The position numbers were made by a program, and so were the translations under genes. 64,000 nt of DNA from Tetraselmis striata (taxonomy: Eukaryota; Chlorophyta; Chlorodendrophyceae; Chlorodendrales; Chlorodendraceae): contig VCJN01002818.1 in assembly GCA_006384855.1 (NCBI GenBank), positions 62,001-126,000 on the forward strand. Reading direction: 5' to 3'. Below the pieces are notes generated by a model. That model did not search any database. It was not told where the DNA came from and saw only the letters and a list, made by a program, of their open reading frames with translations. Below, one piece after another: positions 21,443-34,229 of the stretch; positions within the stretch are counted from its first letter, which is position 1; each line of letters begins with the position of its first letter.

Positions 21443-24303
21443 ATGGACCTCAACGAGGACGCGGACGCGGAGCTGAACTTTTTCAAGGCGATGGAAGCCT
21501 TCAGTCCACCCAGCTTTGAGGGCGGCGAGGCGGAGGACCACCTGCACGGCCTCAGCGTCCCGGGTCTCCCCCACATGGCCGGGTACCCCTCCCTTTCACC
21601 CCCCTTCCCCCGCTCTCCCGCACCCCTCCTGGACCGTGGACCCTCTCCCAGTCTGGTCTGACCGCACCGGGTCTCGTCCTGCAGGGCCACCGATACACAT
21701 GCGCACAATCCCCCCGCCAGCACAGGAGACGGCTCGCAAAGCGCCACGGTGCACAACACATCCGGTGAGCAATCTCACCCCCCCCTCCCCCCCCCCCCCT
21801 CGAAGCTTTGGGGAGTGCTCTTGTGGCAGCGCAGCGGCAGGAGCAAGAGGACCCCCTCACCCTGGAGTGAAAGACAGCAAGCCATGAATACACAATGCTC
21901 ATACACGTGAAGCCACGCGCTGATGTCGTCATGGCGTGCTTGCGGCAGGGGCACGTGGGCATGACCTTCTGGTGAACAACGGGCACAGCATGTGGGAGCC
22001 GCTGTCGGTACGCTCCCCCCCCCCCCCCCCCCCCCCCTCTCCCACCTTGAAGATTGAAGAAAACAGCCAAACCGTTTAGCGCTTTGTGGCGGGCTCTGTG
22101 CATGAAGTGCCGCCGCTGCCGGAAGGGGGGGGGAGGGGTTAGATGTATGCTATGGATGGATGGTGTTAGGCTGCCAGGGTAGACATGCCACGAGGCTGAG
22201 CCCCCCCCCCCCTTCCCTTTCCCCTCTTACTGCCCCCCCCCCCCCCCCCCCCGCCTCCCCCCCGGCGTTCGCGCCCGCAGTTTGAGGAGGTGATGCGCAA
22301 CGGCGGCGTGAATCCCTCCCAGGCCTCAAGCCTCGCGTCGACCAGCACCGCCGCCACGGAGCTGCTGATGCATCGCGGCAACACGTTCCTGCCCAGCGGG
22401 AATGGCGGCGGCAGGCAGGCGCCGCCTGGCCAGTTTGGGATGGGCGGCATGCCGTCCATGATGGCGTTTGGTGCCCCGCAGCAGCAGCAGCAACATCAGC
22501 AACACCAGCCGACGCCTCAGCAGCAGCCGCCGCAGCGGAATGGGTCGGAGGATGGCATGCAGCACTTTGGTAAGGGAGCCTGCCACCCCGCTCCCCCATG
22601 CCTGTGGTCCCACTCGGCCGTTCCCAGCCATTCAGCGCGCCGTCCTTGAGATCCGATGCATATAGTTCTGGCGGCGAATCCAGCTGAATGTGATATTCGT
22701 ATTTCTCTCATCTATGAGCAATTTTGGACTATTTTTTGCGGAATTTATGAATTTCGCACCGAATCCAGCTGAATTCCAGTGTGTGCGCTGTCTTTGTCCC
22801 GCTCCCTTTCCTGGGACAGGAGGCCTGTTCCCGCAGTCGGCGGCGTTCCGGCCGCGGCTGCGCTGGACCAACGACCTGCACAACCAGTTTCTGGACAGCG
22901 TCGAGCGGCTGGGCGGCACCGACAAGGCCACGCCGTCCGCGATCCTCAAGCACATGGGCGTGGATGGGCTCAGCCTGGGCCACGTGAAGAGCCACCTGCA
23001 GAAGTACCGCACCGAGCTGAAGCGCGCCAAGGCGGTGCGGGGCAAGGCGATGGACGACATGCACCAGGCAATGCCCCCCCCCCCCCCCCCCCCCCCTGGT
23101 TTTTATTCCCGCCCTGCGAAACGGCAGGTGCGCATCGAGTTCGCTACACTTATGTATACAATCGTATGTCCCTGCCCTGCGAAGGGAGAACAGCTCAACC
23201 GCTGTGCCTAGCTCGAAATGCATCGTAACGTCCCACAGCCACCGCTCAGAGGGTTCGACTCGCTGTGGTTCACGAGCGCGTATAAAATGGTTATGGGCAT
23301 ATTGCGTAGAATATCGATTTTATACGGATGTGACGCGCTGAGCCCTCCGCCGCTTTGCGGGGCTGAGCGGGGTTGCTTGTGGTTGTTATGGGCGCAGATG
23401 AAGAAGGGGGCGCGCAGCAAGGCGGCGGCGGCGGACGTGGCGGCGGAGGCGGCGGAGGTGGTGGCGGAGGCGAGCGGTAGCGCGGAGGCGGGGCTGGAGC
23501 AGCTGGGCGCGACGCAGCGGGAGCTGCAGCGGCAGCTCGCGGCGCGCGCGGCGAGCGGGCCCAACGCCAAGGAGCTGGAGGAGGCGATGCGCACGCAGCT
23601 GGAGCTGCAGAAGATGCTGTGCGCGCAGCTGGAGGTACGCGGGCGCGCCCGCGGGTCCATCAGGCTGAGCCGCCAAACCCTTAAATAAGAAAACCTAAGA
23701 GTTCTCTGTGTCGATACCTAAAAGAAATCAGACACGATTTGGCTGCAGCTCACGTTCTGCCCATTCCCGCGGGAGGCGTGATTTAAGCTCTTGACACGAT
23801 GTTGGGGTCGAAGATTCCATGCAGTGTATTGTGGTGGATTTCCAGAGAAACGTAGTTTCTCCATTCCTCGTAAAAGGTTCGAAAATAGTCATTATAACAA
23901 ACCCAAACCGCGGTTGGCAAATGGTGGGTGGTCTTAAAACACTGTCGACGCCGTCAATCCGCATTCTGGCATGCTAGTTCGGGGGAGGAGGGGGGCGGGG
24001 CGGCTACTGCAGGTTCCTGACAAGTCCCGCACCTCTTCACCCTAGTCGCGAGTGGCCCCGCTGAATAATCAGTCGCGCACCCCTCAGTGCTTGCTGCTCG
24101 CCACGCTCACTCCCCCCCCCCCCCCCCCCCCCCCCCCGCGATCTCGTCCCTTCCCGTCCCCGCAGGCGCAGAAGGAGCTGCAGCGGAGCCTGGAGCAGCA
24201 CACCAAGTACATTTCTGTGCTGATGAAGCGGCAATCGGGGGACGACCTTCACGCGCACGGCGAGGGTGACACGGCCGGCGAGCATGAGATGTCCAAGGCC
24301 TGA
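21443..24303 (+). CDS. MYB-CC (PHR1/PSR1-type) transcription factor
   Basis: Seven exons keep frame: 21443-21582, 21685-21764, 21949-22007, 22281-22569, 22820-23067 (or 23034), 23398-23634 and 24166-24303 (TGA). Exon 4 is low-complexity with a glutamine-rich block. Exon 5 holds a single SHAQKY-like MYB (GARP) repeat: RLRWTNDLHNQFLDSVERLG, DKATPSAILKHMG, then HVKSHLQKYR. Exons 6-7 encode an amphipathic coiled coil, TQLELQKMLCAQLEAQKELQ, RSLEQHTKYISVLMKR, the hallmark of MYB-CC proteins, which dimerise and bind P1BS-type sites. In plants and Chlamydomonas (PHR1, PSR1) these control phosphate starvation responses; that role is inferred. Exon 5 can end at a GC donor (after 23067) or at a GT donor 33 nt earlier; both keep frame. 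The start ATG gives an acidic leader MDLNEDADAELNFF. Confidence 0.9.
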
Positions 24304-24428
24304 GCTCCCCGAGTAATACTCGGGGCTGCGCCCAACAACCTCCATGGACCGGCAGGGCCCTCTCTGCGCCCGCTCTGGGGCCGGTATCCTATCCTTTATG
24401 TGCTGGCTACGGCCATGGGACAAGCGAC

Positions 24429-24433
24429 TGTAA
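24429..24433 (+). terminator. Putative polyadenylation signal of the MYB-CC gene (TGTAA)
   Basis: TGTAA lies 126 bp past the stop codon, in the position expected for a green-algal polyadenylation signal. Confidence 0.4.
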
Positions 24434-25683
24434 CCCGCATTGCGTTGCAGTGTGCTCCGCGGCCCTAGATGAGCGCTCACCCGCTCGCCACATCTCGACC
24501 TTGTTAGTGCCTCCGGCGACCTCGTAACACCTCACCAGTGGATGGCTCTGTGACAAAGCTCGCGACCTCCCGGGTCTGTTAACGTGGACAACATTGGCGT
24601 GCCCGTGCATCCGCATCATCTAACGGGGGGGGGGGGGGGGGGGGGGGGGGGAGGCGCTCAAGGATTCGCCTGACACGATTCCTCATCATCACGGAATGTC
24701 AACAACCAAATGTGACCCCCCTCGTGCGGCTCGGTTTGTTCAGCCGACGCACACTTGGGCCTTGTGTTGCTGGGTACTGCCGTATGGGGCAAGATAGTCA
24801 TCACGAGCCTATCGCTTTGCCTTGGATGGCGGTAACCGTCACAGGGAGAAAGCTGTTCTTGCCCACAGCATATTGCCAACATATATACTGCGAGTCAGTG
24901 TCTTTGTGTTTCCGTGTGCCTGTGTCTGTGTGTGAGCTCATGTGCAAATGTATGTATATTATATGCACATAAGGGAAGTCCACTGACATGTGATCACCCT
25001 CGACGGCCTTGTATCACCAACTTAAGGGGAGGAGGGGGGATGTGAAAGGCTTCTGATACTACGGCGAGATTGAAGGAAATCGTATTCTGTTTCATCACGA
25101 ATATAGTCGGTGGTACTCCACGTTCGCTAGAACTTGCTCTCCGCGCGATGCCAGGCATCGCCAAAGGCAGCGCTCCAACGTTGGGAAACAGCCATTACTC
25201 TACATGGGGCAGCATAAGTCAACTTCGCACTTGGTTGAGCAGTATAAATAGATCGCGCAGTTGCCAATTTATCTAGTGGCTGTCAGTATGCGCTAGCATC
25301 ATCGGATTTTGATCATGCTAGAAACAACCTTGGCCGTTTATTTTTAAACGCCAGGTATTAAAAGGAGATGCATGGGAGTGCTGACGAGTTTTGCTGTAAG
25401 CCAAATCCAACGGGATGCAGGAGCCTCACTCCGGGTCATGATGTTGTGCTCAGGAATGCGTTACAGACTAGGGAAATGAGAAGATACATTCTCAGCAGGC
25501 CATGCATGGCATCTGCGATAGTTACACCCAAGGATGGAATTAACATCGTTTGGTGGTACGATCCATGCAGCGCTAAGAGGCTTGCTTGACGCGCATGCGC
25601 ACACTGTGTGGGCAAGTGTTGCTGCCTGCTGCTGAGAAGGAGGGGCGTTTGGTAAGGCTGGTCGGCGGCTCGCCAGCACAGGT
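24434..25683. other. Intergenic region, no gene recognised
   Basis: It contains a G-run at about 24625-24650 and otherwise unremarkable sequence. Short frames in both strands lack any domain I know. Confidence 0.5.
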
Positions 25684-27121
25684 CTACGCCTTCTGTGGGA
25701 ACCGCTTCGCGAGCGCCGCCAAGGCGCCGGTGAACGATGCCGATGAACTGCTATCCGTCAGCAGCTGCTTCCACTGCGCGCCTTCCTCAGCCGACAGCTC
25801 CATGGCCTTGAAAGCCTTCTCGAGCTACTTGCCAAGCTGGGCGACGGCCTGCAGCCTCGGCTTCTCATGGGAGTCGCACTGCCAGCCGCTGGGCAGATCG
25901 TCGCACTCATCAATCGCGAAGCGGGTGTATTCCAGGAGAGCGCCCCAAGTTCGCCGGCTGCGCAGTGGCCATCAAGTTCGCCGGCTCAATGAGCTCCGTT
26001 TTGGCCACTCGGAATGAACCGGCCACACGCTGCGGAACAGAGCCATGCGCCTCCTCAGTCACATGCAAGATATGTGTGGGTGTGGGTACTGAATGTACAC
26101 GCCTCTATGTGAGTGTGCAGCATGCGCACGATACGGACACTGAGTAATCCAGTTTCAGCCATTACTATAAGACCACACTAATGTACGACACATGTCGGTG
26201 TGTCACGCAAGCAGTCGACGCAGGCAGGACCATGTCCATCATATTGCTTTATCTCGAATGCAATGGATGGTCTGGGCCAGTCGACGCACCTTGTAGGCGT
26301 AGTTGTCGCGGTTGCTTCCGAACCGGACATTAGGAAGGTGTGACCACACCTGCCGGCACGCCTTGCTGACCTTTTCCTATTTCACGCCAAAGAATAAGTC
26401 AGTCGCAAGTAACATACATGTAAAAAGTAAAAAAGCCTCGCCTTCAGACAATGGTGAACACACAGCTGAAACATATGTGCTGATGTTTCACCTTAATCGC
26501 CTCCATATCCGGGGGCGGCATGCTGGTCTCCACGATCTTCTTCACGATCCCGCCCCCTCCAGACGGGTGTAAAGCTCTACGATCATCTGTACCGGCTGCT
26601 CCTAGGTCTGCTCCAAGGACAGCTCCTAGGGCTCCTAGGGCTCCTAGGGCTCCTAGAGGGCTGCTCCTAGGGAAGCTTCGTCGAGCCCGCGAGGATGTCC
26701 TATGCCACAGGATGGGATGGGCACGGTTAGTCGCCGCCGGCTCGTGAGGTTTGTCGACTGGCCCAAGACGCGATTTTCTCGATCGACCCGACAAAGACAG
26801 TAGGCCGCCCGTGGCCGCATGGTCGATGCGAGATATTGGGCGGATGAGTGGCCTCATGGTCGATGCGAGCTATTGGCCGGCGTGTTGACGCCGGGCGCGC
26901 AACCAAAGCGCACGCACCTTGAGCTTGGGGCCGGCCTTCGGCCGCCCCGCCTGGGCCTTCTTCGCGGCGCCGCCAGCCCCCGCGGCAACGCTCTTGTTGG
27001 ACGGCGCCTTGGCAGCCGACGTGTTCAGAGCGGCGTCGACGACGTTAGTGTCCACCGCGGCAAGAGGAAGTGCGTCATCGGGGAAGGTCGGCGCCGCTTT
27101 CGACAAAGCTGTTGCCGCCAT
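25684..27121 (-). pseudogene. Unidentified minus-strand gene or recent pseudogene
   Basis: Splice-bounded exon-like blocks are visible. 27121-26918 runs from ATG (MAATALSKAAPTFPDD) to GPKLK before a strong GTGCGT donor and is alanine/lysine-rich. A block ending at 26492 reads GGGGIVKKIVETSMPPPDME. 26370-26290 reads SKACRQVWSHLPNVRFGSNR then DNYAYK, with AG and GTGCGT borders and 27 whole codons. A terminal block at about 25940-25684 reads DECDDLPSGWQCDSHEK and then an acidic helix ending RFPQKA. The acceptor before the second block does not fit the phase of the first exon. The last block has an in-frame TAG (LGK*LEK) and needs one frameshift. I do not recognise the family. It may be a real gene with sequence errors. 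Confidence 0.4.
26620..26665 (+). repeat. 9-bp minisatellite (GCTCCTAGG)
   Basis: Four to five tandem GCTCCTAGG units, with further degenerate units on both sides (about 26598-26677). It lies in the presumed intron of the unidentified minus-strand gene. Confidence 0.8.
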
Positions 27122-27339
27122 AGGTGTTGCGCGATGCCAGGACGTCACGTGAGGGTGGGTTTATGAATCTGGCCCCGCTGCTTTTGAAAACAATGCCACA
27201 CGGTGCTGACTGTGCTCGCAGATGCTGGAGTAGAGTCGCGGGCGGACCACGGGCGCGTCTTACGGCTGCGGACCGAGCCTAAACCTGGACGGACGACCGA
27301 CGGGGTAACGCTAGGGAGTATCAGCCACCGTTAGAGAAC

Positions 27340-27690
27340 TATTAAAGTTCGCCCCGGGACATCGGCCGAAGCCGCCCCAGCACTTGACCTCGTGCGCCGC
27401 CAACTGCAGTCGTAGGTCTGGCATAGCCCGTAGACCATTGCCTCATCTGAACCCCGAAGGGCTAATGCATCATTGCTGCCTATTAATAAACGGCCGTCGT
27501 ACCCGTAGAGACGCCGCAAGTCCTGTCCCGGGGGCGAAAAAACAATTAAAAAAATGCATCAACCGAGTAAACCCGGGACACGCCGGGCCGATATTGCCGA
27601 AATACATCGGCCAGGAATCGAACCCGGGTCTCTCGCACACGAGACGACCGCTCTACCGAGCGGACAAGGGATGTACCATTGTCATCTACT
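27340..27690 (-). repeat. SINE-like repeat with tRNA-derived segment
   Basis: 27355-27575 matches 2926-3056. On the minus strand the adjoining segment (about 27682-27600) reads like a tRNA: GCTCGGTAGAGCGG (D-arm and A-box-like), a GTCTC...GAGAC anticodon stem, and GGGTTCGATTCC (T-loop and B-box) within a CCGGG/CCTGG stem. The D-loop is too short, the anticodon loop has eight bases and the acceptor strands pair poorly, so this is not a functional tRNA. It fits the RNA polymerase III promoter head of a tRNA-derived SINE. Confidence 0.55.
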
Positions 27691-27699
27691 TTTTTTCCG

Positions 27700-30600
27700 G
27701 GCTTTAAAAAAAAATCATCTACTATTCACTTTACGGTAGTTTTGGTTTATACAGGGAGAGCGTCAAGAGAATCCACGGAAAGTACTAGGGAAGGAATCTA
27801 GTCTAGTGCTAGTGAATCTACTATTCACTGCTGTACTGTTTGAGCCGGCAGAGCAGATGAGCACGTCGTAGTCCGGCCTCGTCGGCGTCAATGGTCGGCC
27901 GGCGTCGTCTATCAGTGGTCGTAGCGCGTCGTCGTCACCCGCCTCTTCGCTGCTGGCATTTTGATTTGTTCGCCCCCGAGCCAATAACGGACCGACGACA
28001 TCGCGAGATTTTCAAATTTGAAATCCTGATGTGACCAGCGCAAAAACGGCATTAGAATTCGGCTCTTCAGCACTCGAAGACTTCATGCCGACAATAACAA
28101 CCAGGCAGGCAGGTTCCGGTACGGTATGGTACTAGTACCCGTGCGGTAGTAGCAAATACAGTAGCCACGACAGCAGCAGTACCAGTACCGTCGTACATTA
28201 TCATTATTCGGCGGCGCGCCGCCCCGCGACGCGCATGTATTCAGTTATTTACATAGATCGTAGTCGTGACGCGACTACCTATACTATACCCGCCCACATA
28301 AGTCCCAGGCTCCTTCCTCGCCGAATCTGAGCTTACGAATAGTGGGGCAGCTGAATGTAGGGTTTATGTCCTGAAATCCTGGAATGTTGCACATTTATGC
28401 TCAGCCTTTATCACCATAGGGTGTAAGCAACCCCTTTGGCTCTAACAAGTGTCCTACACGAGTGGCACTCCTTGCGCCACATTGAGCCTTTCAAGTACCC
28501 CCGGTCCCCACAACAACGGGGGTTGGTGCCCCGCACGGCCCGCCGCGCATGCATAGACCATCGCATGATGGTATGGCCAGGGGTAGGCAAGGACACATGT
28601 CAGCAAAGAGGCTCTTTTTGGTTGGGGTGTGCCATAGTGGCGTGCGCATGTGCCCGATGTAGTGGCGTGATACCATCGCCATTGCAGTGCTACCGCTTTG
28701 TGGTGCATCACTCAAAATCACGGTATCGCTCGGTGGGTTGCGAGGAAACGTCGCAGCATTTTCATACAAATATCACTAAAAATTTCGCGAACAGAGCTAC
28801 AATTTCCACAGGGGGAGCATGGTCCCCCGGCGTCATTTAGGCACTTAAATTTTCGATTTTTTAGAAATGATATGTCGAAATCTGACGTATGTATGTGTCA
28901 GCGTGTGGTCAACACGGTGGCGTGAAACTTTACGCCAAGCGGATCTCAAAACCTGATGCATGGTGGCGGGACAGTGTGCTGTGCGTTCTCGTGCACGGAC
29001 CACTCCCATCATACTTGGCACATGCCCCCCTTGAGCGATGCCCACGGCCGCCATGCCGGATGCCCCCTTTCACACCAATATTCCACCAGTATCGACGCAT
29101 TAAGGTGCACGCCATTGCCGTCCCACTACTGGGCTCACCATGGCGCGCTATGAGCATGCGGCCATGCACTACTATAGAAAAGCTTTGGGCTACGGCAAGA
29201 AGGCCGCGAGAACCCTCTCCAGCATGCGCGTGCAACGATCACGATAACCGCATTTCATCCATGGTTTTGCCCATAAACCATCGTCATCGACATGTGTGGC
29301 TTGGTCCAGGTCGTGATTGACCTAACTTAAATGCCCTGCGTGTATGGTGGATAGTGATCATAGCAAGGGTGATGTGGTAATAGTGCAAGAGCAGTCAGCG
29401 GTATCCCAAATGCCTATTTATGCACACGAGTGGCGCAATGTGTGGTTTTGAAGCGAGAGCGCCATAAGCCCTACTTTTGCCTAAATGAAGGTGTTGACGG
29501 CAACGGCTACCGCGTGGCAATATTGAGTCTATCGCGCTATCGCGGCATTTTCCCCCAGCCGTACGACCCTGAGTAACATGCATGCACGTGCGCACAATCT
29601 CAGTGTAGCCGCGCATGGGCATGTGGATCAAATTCGCAAACCCCATAATTATGTGAAGGGGTATATGAACTATGAGCTCTGTATATGTACTATGAACTTT
29701 GAGCAGTAACAGTACCCGTATCTGGGAAAGCAATGGTACCAGTAATAATATAATAACAAGCAAAATTATTATTCAAGGAAACTCATTGCAAAAGCGTGGT
29801 CTAGTGCATCATCCGGATATGTCGTATGCTGGTATAATATGCAACACGCGTATACATCTATCACGGGCCGCGTCGGCATGATTAACGGATTTTAATTACA
29901 TACTACTAATACTACGCGGGCCGCGCTCTTAACAAAAGCGTCCCCATCGAAGATGATGTAGCTCGCTGAACCAGCATCACACCAACACCGGTTCCGCCAT
30001 TCCGGCCAGGGCACTGCGGACGAGCAACCATCAGCTTGCAGCCGACCGGGGAAGGAAGGTCTTTTGAGGGTTCAGGTTTGGGAACGGAAGGGTTGACCGG
30101 CTGCGGCCTAGTACGTGCAGCGGTAGACCCCGTACGCCGCGAGCTCCGAGCTGTAATACTTCAAAAAACCCGAATTCGATTCAACACCCAGACGCGATCG
30201 CACGGCCGCGCCGCCCACGCACACGCGTCGACATTATAATCATAGGCCGACGACATATCATCAAGGAAAGTAATTTGACGAGTGCTGGTGGTATATGAGT
30301 CATACCGCCAAAGGCATGGTGCCGGCGCCGGTGGATTGCAGCTTTAGCACGTTGGAGGTCTCGGTGGACTCGGTGCCGTCATTCCACCTGATGCGGAATG
30401 TGTTGTTCACGACAGATTCCGCGACTTCTCCAAACTGCATAGCCCTGTGTTGGCGTAGTCTGCCGGGCGCAGGGGCTTGATACGGCCCACGACGGGCGGC
30501 TACACGGCTCTAGAGATGAATATGCTGTCTCATGGTGAATCGGTGGGCTGGGACGAATGGTGGCCGCTTTGCACTAATCGAATTACGGACGCAGGCGGTC

Positions 30601-30990
30601 CCGGACCAACTTGGGTATCCTATTTAGGGCCCTCTTGACCACCCCTGACGCCCTGGTGGTCATCATGCCAGTAGTTTTGCCCATAATACTGGCCCCATAC
30701 TTTCTGTTGTAGATATACAACATTTGTTGTATATATACATCATATCCGGACGAGGCACTAGCCAGGGATTATTACTTCTTGCAAGGTATCTATTTTTGCA
30801 GGAAGATAATAGACCATAAATAGGGATTTATCTAGATTTTATTTCGATTTTCCGATTCTTTCACATGGAGAGGTAGGCAGGGGAGATTAGCCGATAAGTG
30901 CGTAGGCATAGTTACATGGAAATGGCAGGGAACTTGCGGCAAGGAGCTGCAAAGAGGGAGGGCGGGTTGTGCCTGTAGGAGGCCAGCACA
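27700..30990. other. Long intergenic region, no gene recognised
   Basis: I find no conserved domain, convincing exon or RNA gene on either strand. Base composition varies from AT-rich (around 29.6-29.9 kb and 30.7-30.85 kb) to mixed. It is probably decayed repeat sequence. Confidence 0.45.
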
Positions 30991-30994
30991 AACC

Positions 30995-31300
30995 TAAGAG
31001 AGTGGTCCCATCTAGCGGACAATGATGATTTTACAAGATTAGGCGGGTACTGGGGTGACCTATGATCATGCCGAGTGCGGCAAGCAAAAGCCATGTTACT
31101 GCATTAATTCAAAGCAGCCACCGCGGATGCCCGTCCATGTGTGCTATTGTTATGTGGCCGCGCGCCACGTCAGTTAGGCGTGGCGCAGAGACCGTGGGTC
31201 ATCGCGCTCGCAGGTGTCAACACCCTCATACTAACCCTAGGGCTGGAGGAGGGAAAGGAAACCCCAAGGAACACAGCTCTAACCATTTCAAAGGAAGTTA
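30995..31300 (-). repeat. Direct repeat of YR element B, downstream copy
   Basis: It aligns with 34230-34515 in the same orientation with many substitutions and small indels, so the insertion is old. Confidence 0.7.
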
Positions 31301-31399
31301 GGCAAGGGAGATTAGCCACCTCGGTCTTCATGAGCGTGGATACGGCGGGGCGCGCCCGACGCAACGGGGTGCCGCTGCCGATAAGGCTGAGGAGGACCA

Positions 31400-32640
31400 C
31401 CGTGGGACAGAGCAAGAAGAACAGTAGCGCGGCGGCGCGGCTAGGAAGCGTGGTCAAGTCCATGCAGTCGTTTATTACCGCAGAATTGCGGGCCCATCCG
31501 CCCCGATAAGTATCGGATTTTGTCGAGAGGCACGCCAGCTGCGTTTGCGCCCGAAGCCGCACCCTTCCGCAAGGAGTGCGGGCTCCCCACGAAGCCTTTA
31601 AGCTCGATGGATGCAGCCAACGGCCCGCTTGACCCAGTCGCCAAGGGTACCGGCGTTTCCACGAGAGGGGCGGGATTGCGCCATCACCGGGGACCACCCA
31701 AAATCAGTCGGGTTGTTTAGCGGAAGGGAGAGCCCGGAGCGCGACGCGGTAGGCGATGAAGCGGCGCAGGACGAGGGCTGTCGAAGCGGGCACGGCAGCC
31801 GCGGGGATTTGCAATAGGGGCTTTAACCCGTCTCGACGCTTGCGATGGCCCGCCTTCTCCCGGTTGACGACGAGGATGACGTTATGGGCGTCGACGGCCA
31901 TGTCGGGGACGAGCCGGCAGGAGACAATGGACTCACTGTGGGAGTAAAAAATGAACGTTAAGCGTACGGCAGCGCCCTCGCGAAGGATGTTGTGGCAGTC
32001 GGTGCACCATGGTAGACGTGAGAAGGGCAGCAAGGTCGTCGAGGAGGTCAAAGATGGCGTCGCGCGGCAGGGGGGCGCATCAAAGCTCTCTGCTTGCGGT
32101 GGGCTGCCAGAGCCAGAGCGCTTGCTTCATGCATGTCGATGATGGCACGCCCGGTTGCCGGGGCCTCATTCCGAGGTGTGACGCATGGACGTGTTGATGG
32201 CAGAGAGGTGGGATTGCAAGGCTCCGGATTCGGCGCCGATGGTCCCGCGCTCCACGATCCAAGCGAGGGTAGCGGACGCACGTCGCCTGGGTACAGTGCA
32301 GCGGGAGAGTGCTTTCCTCAGCGATGCATAACTCGGCGAAGAGGCAAATCTTGCATTCGTAGTTGGAGTAGGTAATGGCAATGAGCGAGGTAGGCAAGAG
32401 GTCGAGCACTTTGGAACCCCTGTCGTCCGTTCCGTAAAAGGCCTCGATGCTGCCTCGCATGAGCTCGCCCCAGAGTTCCTTCGCCTCGGCGTCATCGATG
32501 AAGTACGTGGGGGGCTTCGTGGTCCGCCGAACACGCCGTACGCCGCTGCGGGGTTGGTTGACAGCGTCGGCCGGGCGGTGACTACGGGGCCAGGTGTAGC
32601 ACAAAGATCATGCCATGAAGGCAGGGTGTTGTAGCCGCCC
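31400..32640 (-). pseudogene. Tyrosine recombinase of element B
   Basis: Minus-strand frames read the N-terminal part (ELWGELMRGSIEAFYGTDDR, near 32490-32430), then VPDMAVDAHNVILVVNREK, GHRKRRDGLKPLLQIP and RRFIAYRVALRAL (32051-31704), then PHSLRKGAASGANAAGVPLD and KIRYLSGR (31662-31500). The middle block parallels VRDVHVDDYNITLQVYRE in copy C. The HSLRKG box retains the catalytic His and Arg. Stops and frameshifts separate the blocks. Confidence 0.55.
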
Positions 32641-33089
32641 ATTTCTTAGCGGGCGCCCGCGAGTACATGATGGCTCGGCGGGCCACACACACGATGGAGT
32701 TGTGCAAGCGTCGGGCAAAGAGAGTTAGCGCGGCACGTCGAGAAGGGCCCGCCAGAAAGGGGGAGGCGGTGTAGACACTTGATGTAGGAGGGCATGTTGA
32801 GGCCGGAGAGGCTGACTCATGCGCGAGGGGAAGCGGGACGACTCGGACATGCGGATCTATAGTCAGGGAGTCCCGCTCATGCCGACGGCTCTAGTTCAGT
32901 GTCGCTTGGAAGGCGCGCCCGGCGGAAGCTTGTCATGTTGCATGGGGTCGGCACAGCGGAGCAACCCATCGTCATTCGGCCTTGTCGGCCACCGAGGCCT
33001 CGGCCTTCGCTTTGTCCTTGCCGGCGTCTTTGGTGGTGTCCTTGGCAGAGGCAGCTCGCGGTGCCAATGCCTCGCGCGCCTAGCGCGCG

Positions 33090-34200
33090 GTGTTAAAGTT
33101 GTCGTGGTCGCCGCGTTGATGGCCACCGCCGATGCGCTGACGAGCCGACATTATTGTGGCGCTCATCGAGATGTTTGCGTCGGACGGAGACGCGGTCCTT
33201 GTAGATGAGCTGAAGCAGCTGCTTGGTGGACTTGGGTGACCCCATGTTCTGGGTGGCATGGCGAAGGTAGCGCTCGCGCACGACATCGAGGGCGAAGATG
33301 CGCATTTGCGTGTCCCAGTGCTTGCGAAGGTAGGTCAAGCGGAACCGATGCCCGCCGTCGTCGATAGCAGCCTCCATTCCGTGGACGACGGCCCCGAGCC
33401 GGTGTCCGAACGAGAGCGTAATCCCGTCGGTGATGTTGCATCCATCATCTTACGCAACTCGACGGCCACACCGGCGATGAAAGCCCCGTAGCACGCGCTG
33501 TGGCAGTACTCATCCGTTGCCGGGGGAAGTCGAGGGTTACCAAGCAGATACTCGAGCACGCGGTTGAGGGCGATGGGATAGAGCCCCAGGCGCCGCATGC
33601 TTTCGCGGGGCATGCCGTTCTCGAAACCAGATAGAGCAGTAGCGGGGACGATTTTTCAATCAAGGTATCCCGGGGTTCGCTCGAGGGAGCGAAGGTCGAA
33701 CGGAAAATATGGTCCTTACCACCGGCGCAAGACTCGTTCTTGCCCGGAATGCTGGCGTCCTCTTCGCCGGCGGCCGGCTGCGGCGCATATATAGAGGTCT
33801 CGTCTTGGGTCGTAGCGAAGAACATGGAGGGGTGATCCTAGATGAGTTGCGTCATCATTCCTCGCATGGTCCCGCCACACTTCGCCCCGCCTCGATGCTT
33901 TCTTGGGCTGTGGCAGATGATGTCTCGGCGCCCTCGACAGCCGCCCCCTTGCCGGCATCGACCAACTTGGGGTCAGCGGGTGAGCCGCTGCCAATCATAT
34001 CGAAGGGGTCGTCCGGGAGGGGCTGCTGGGAGAAGAGATTCGTGGCTTGATGTCGTGGCTTGGTGAGCCGGTCATGGAGTAGGAGCGAAAGCGGAGGGGG
34101 CGGAAGGTTTTTTAATACCGATTCCGATGGCTTGAGCATTCTGGACGAATCGAAACCGCGAGTCAGTGTTCTGCATGCATGATGTTCCGTGTCGTGCATG
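33090..34200 (-). pseudogene. Gag-like region of element B
   Basis: Overlapping minus-strand frames (34226-33855, 33825-33445, 33613-33335, 33377-33093) read SESVLKNLPPPPLSLLLHDR, PDDPFDMIGSGSPADPKLVD, then SMRRLGLYPIALNRVLEYLL and RLTYLRKHWDTQMRIFALDV. It occupies the place of ORF1 before the recombinase but shows no obvious identity with the Gag-like ORF of copies A and C. Several stops and frame changes are present. Confidence 0.4.
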
Positions 34201-34229
34201 CAGGGAGGTAGGAATGGGGCCATCACAAA

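Noticed and set aside
26598..26680. Coding Gly-Ala-Leu repeat on the minus strand
   Set aside because: It is a 9-bp minisatellite read through, located in a presumed intron.
27600..27690. Functional tRNA gene on the minus strand
   Set aside because: D-loop too short, eight-base anticodon loop and poor acceptor pairing; better explained as a tRNA-derived SINE head.
32166..32642. Separate protein-coding gene within YR element B
   Set aside because: It overlaps the recombinase reading in another frame; shadow ORF.
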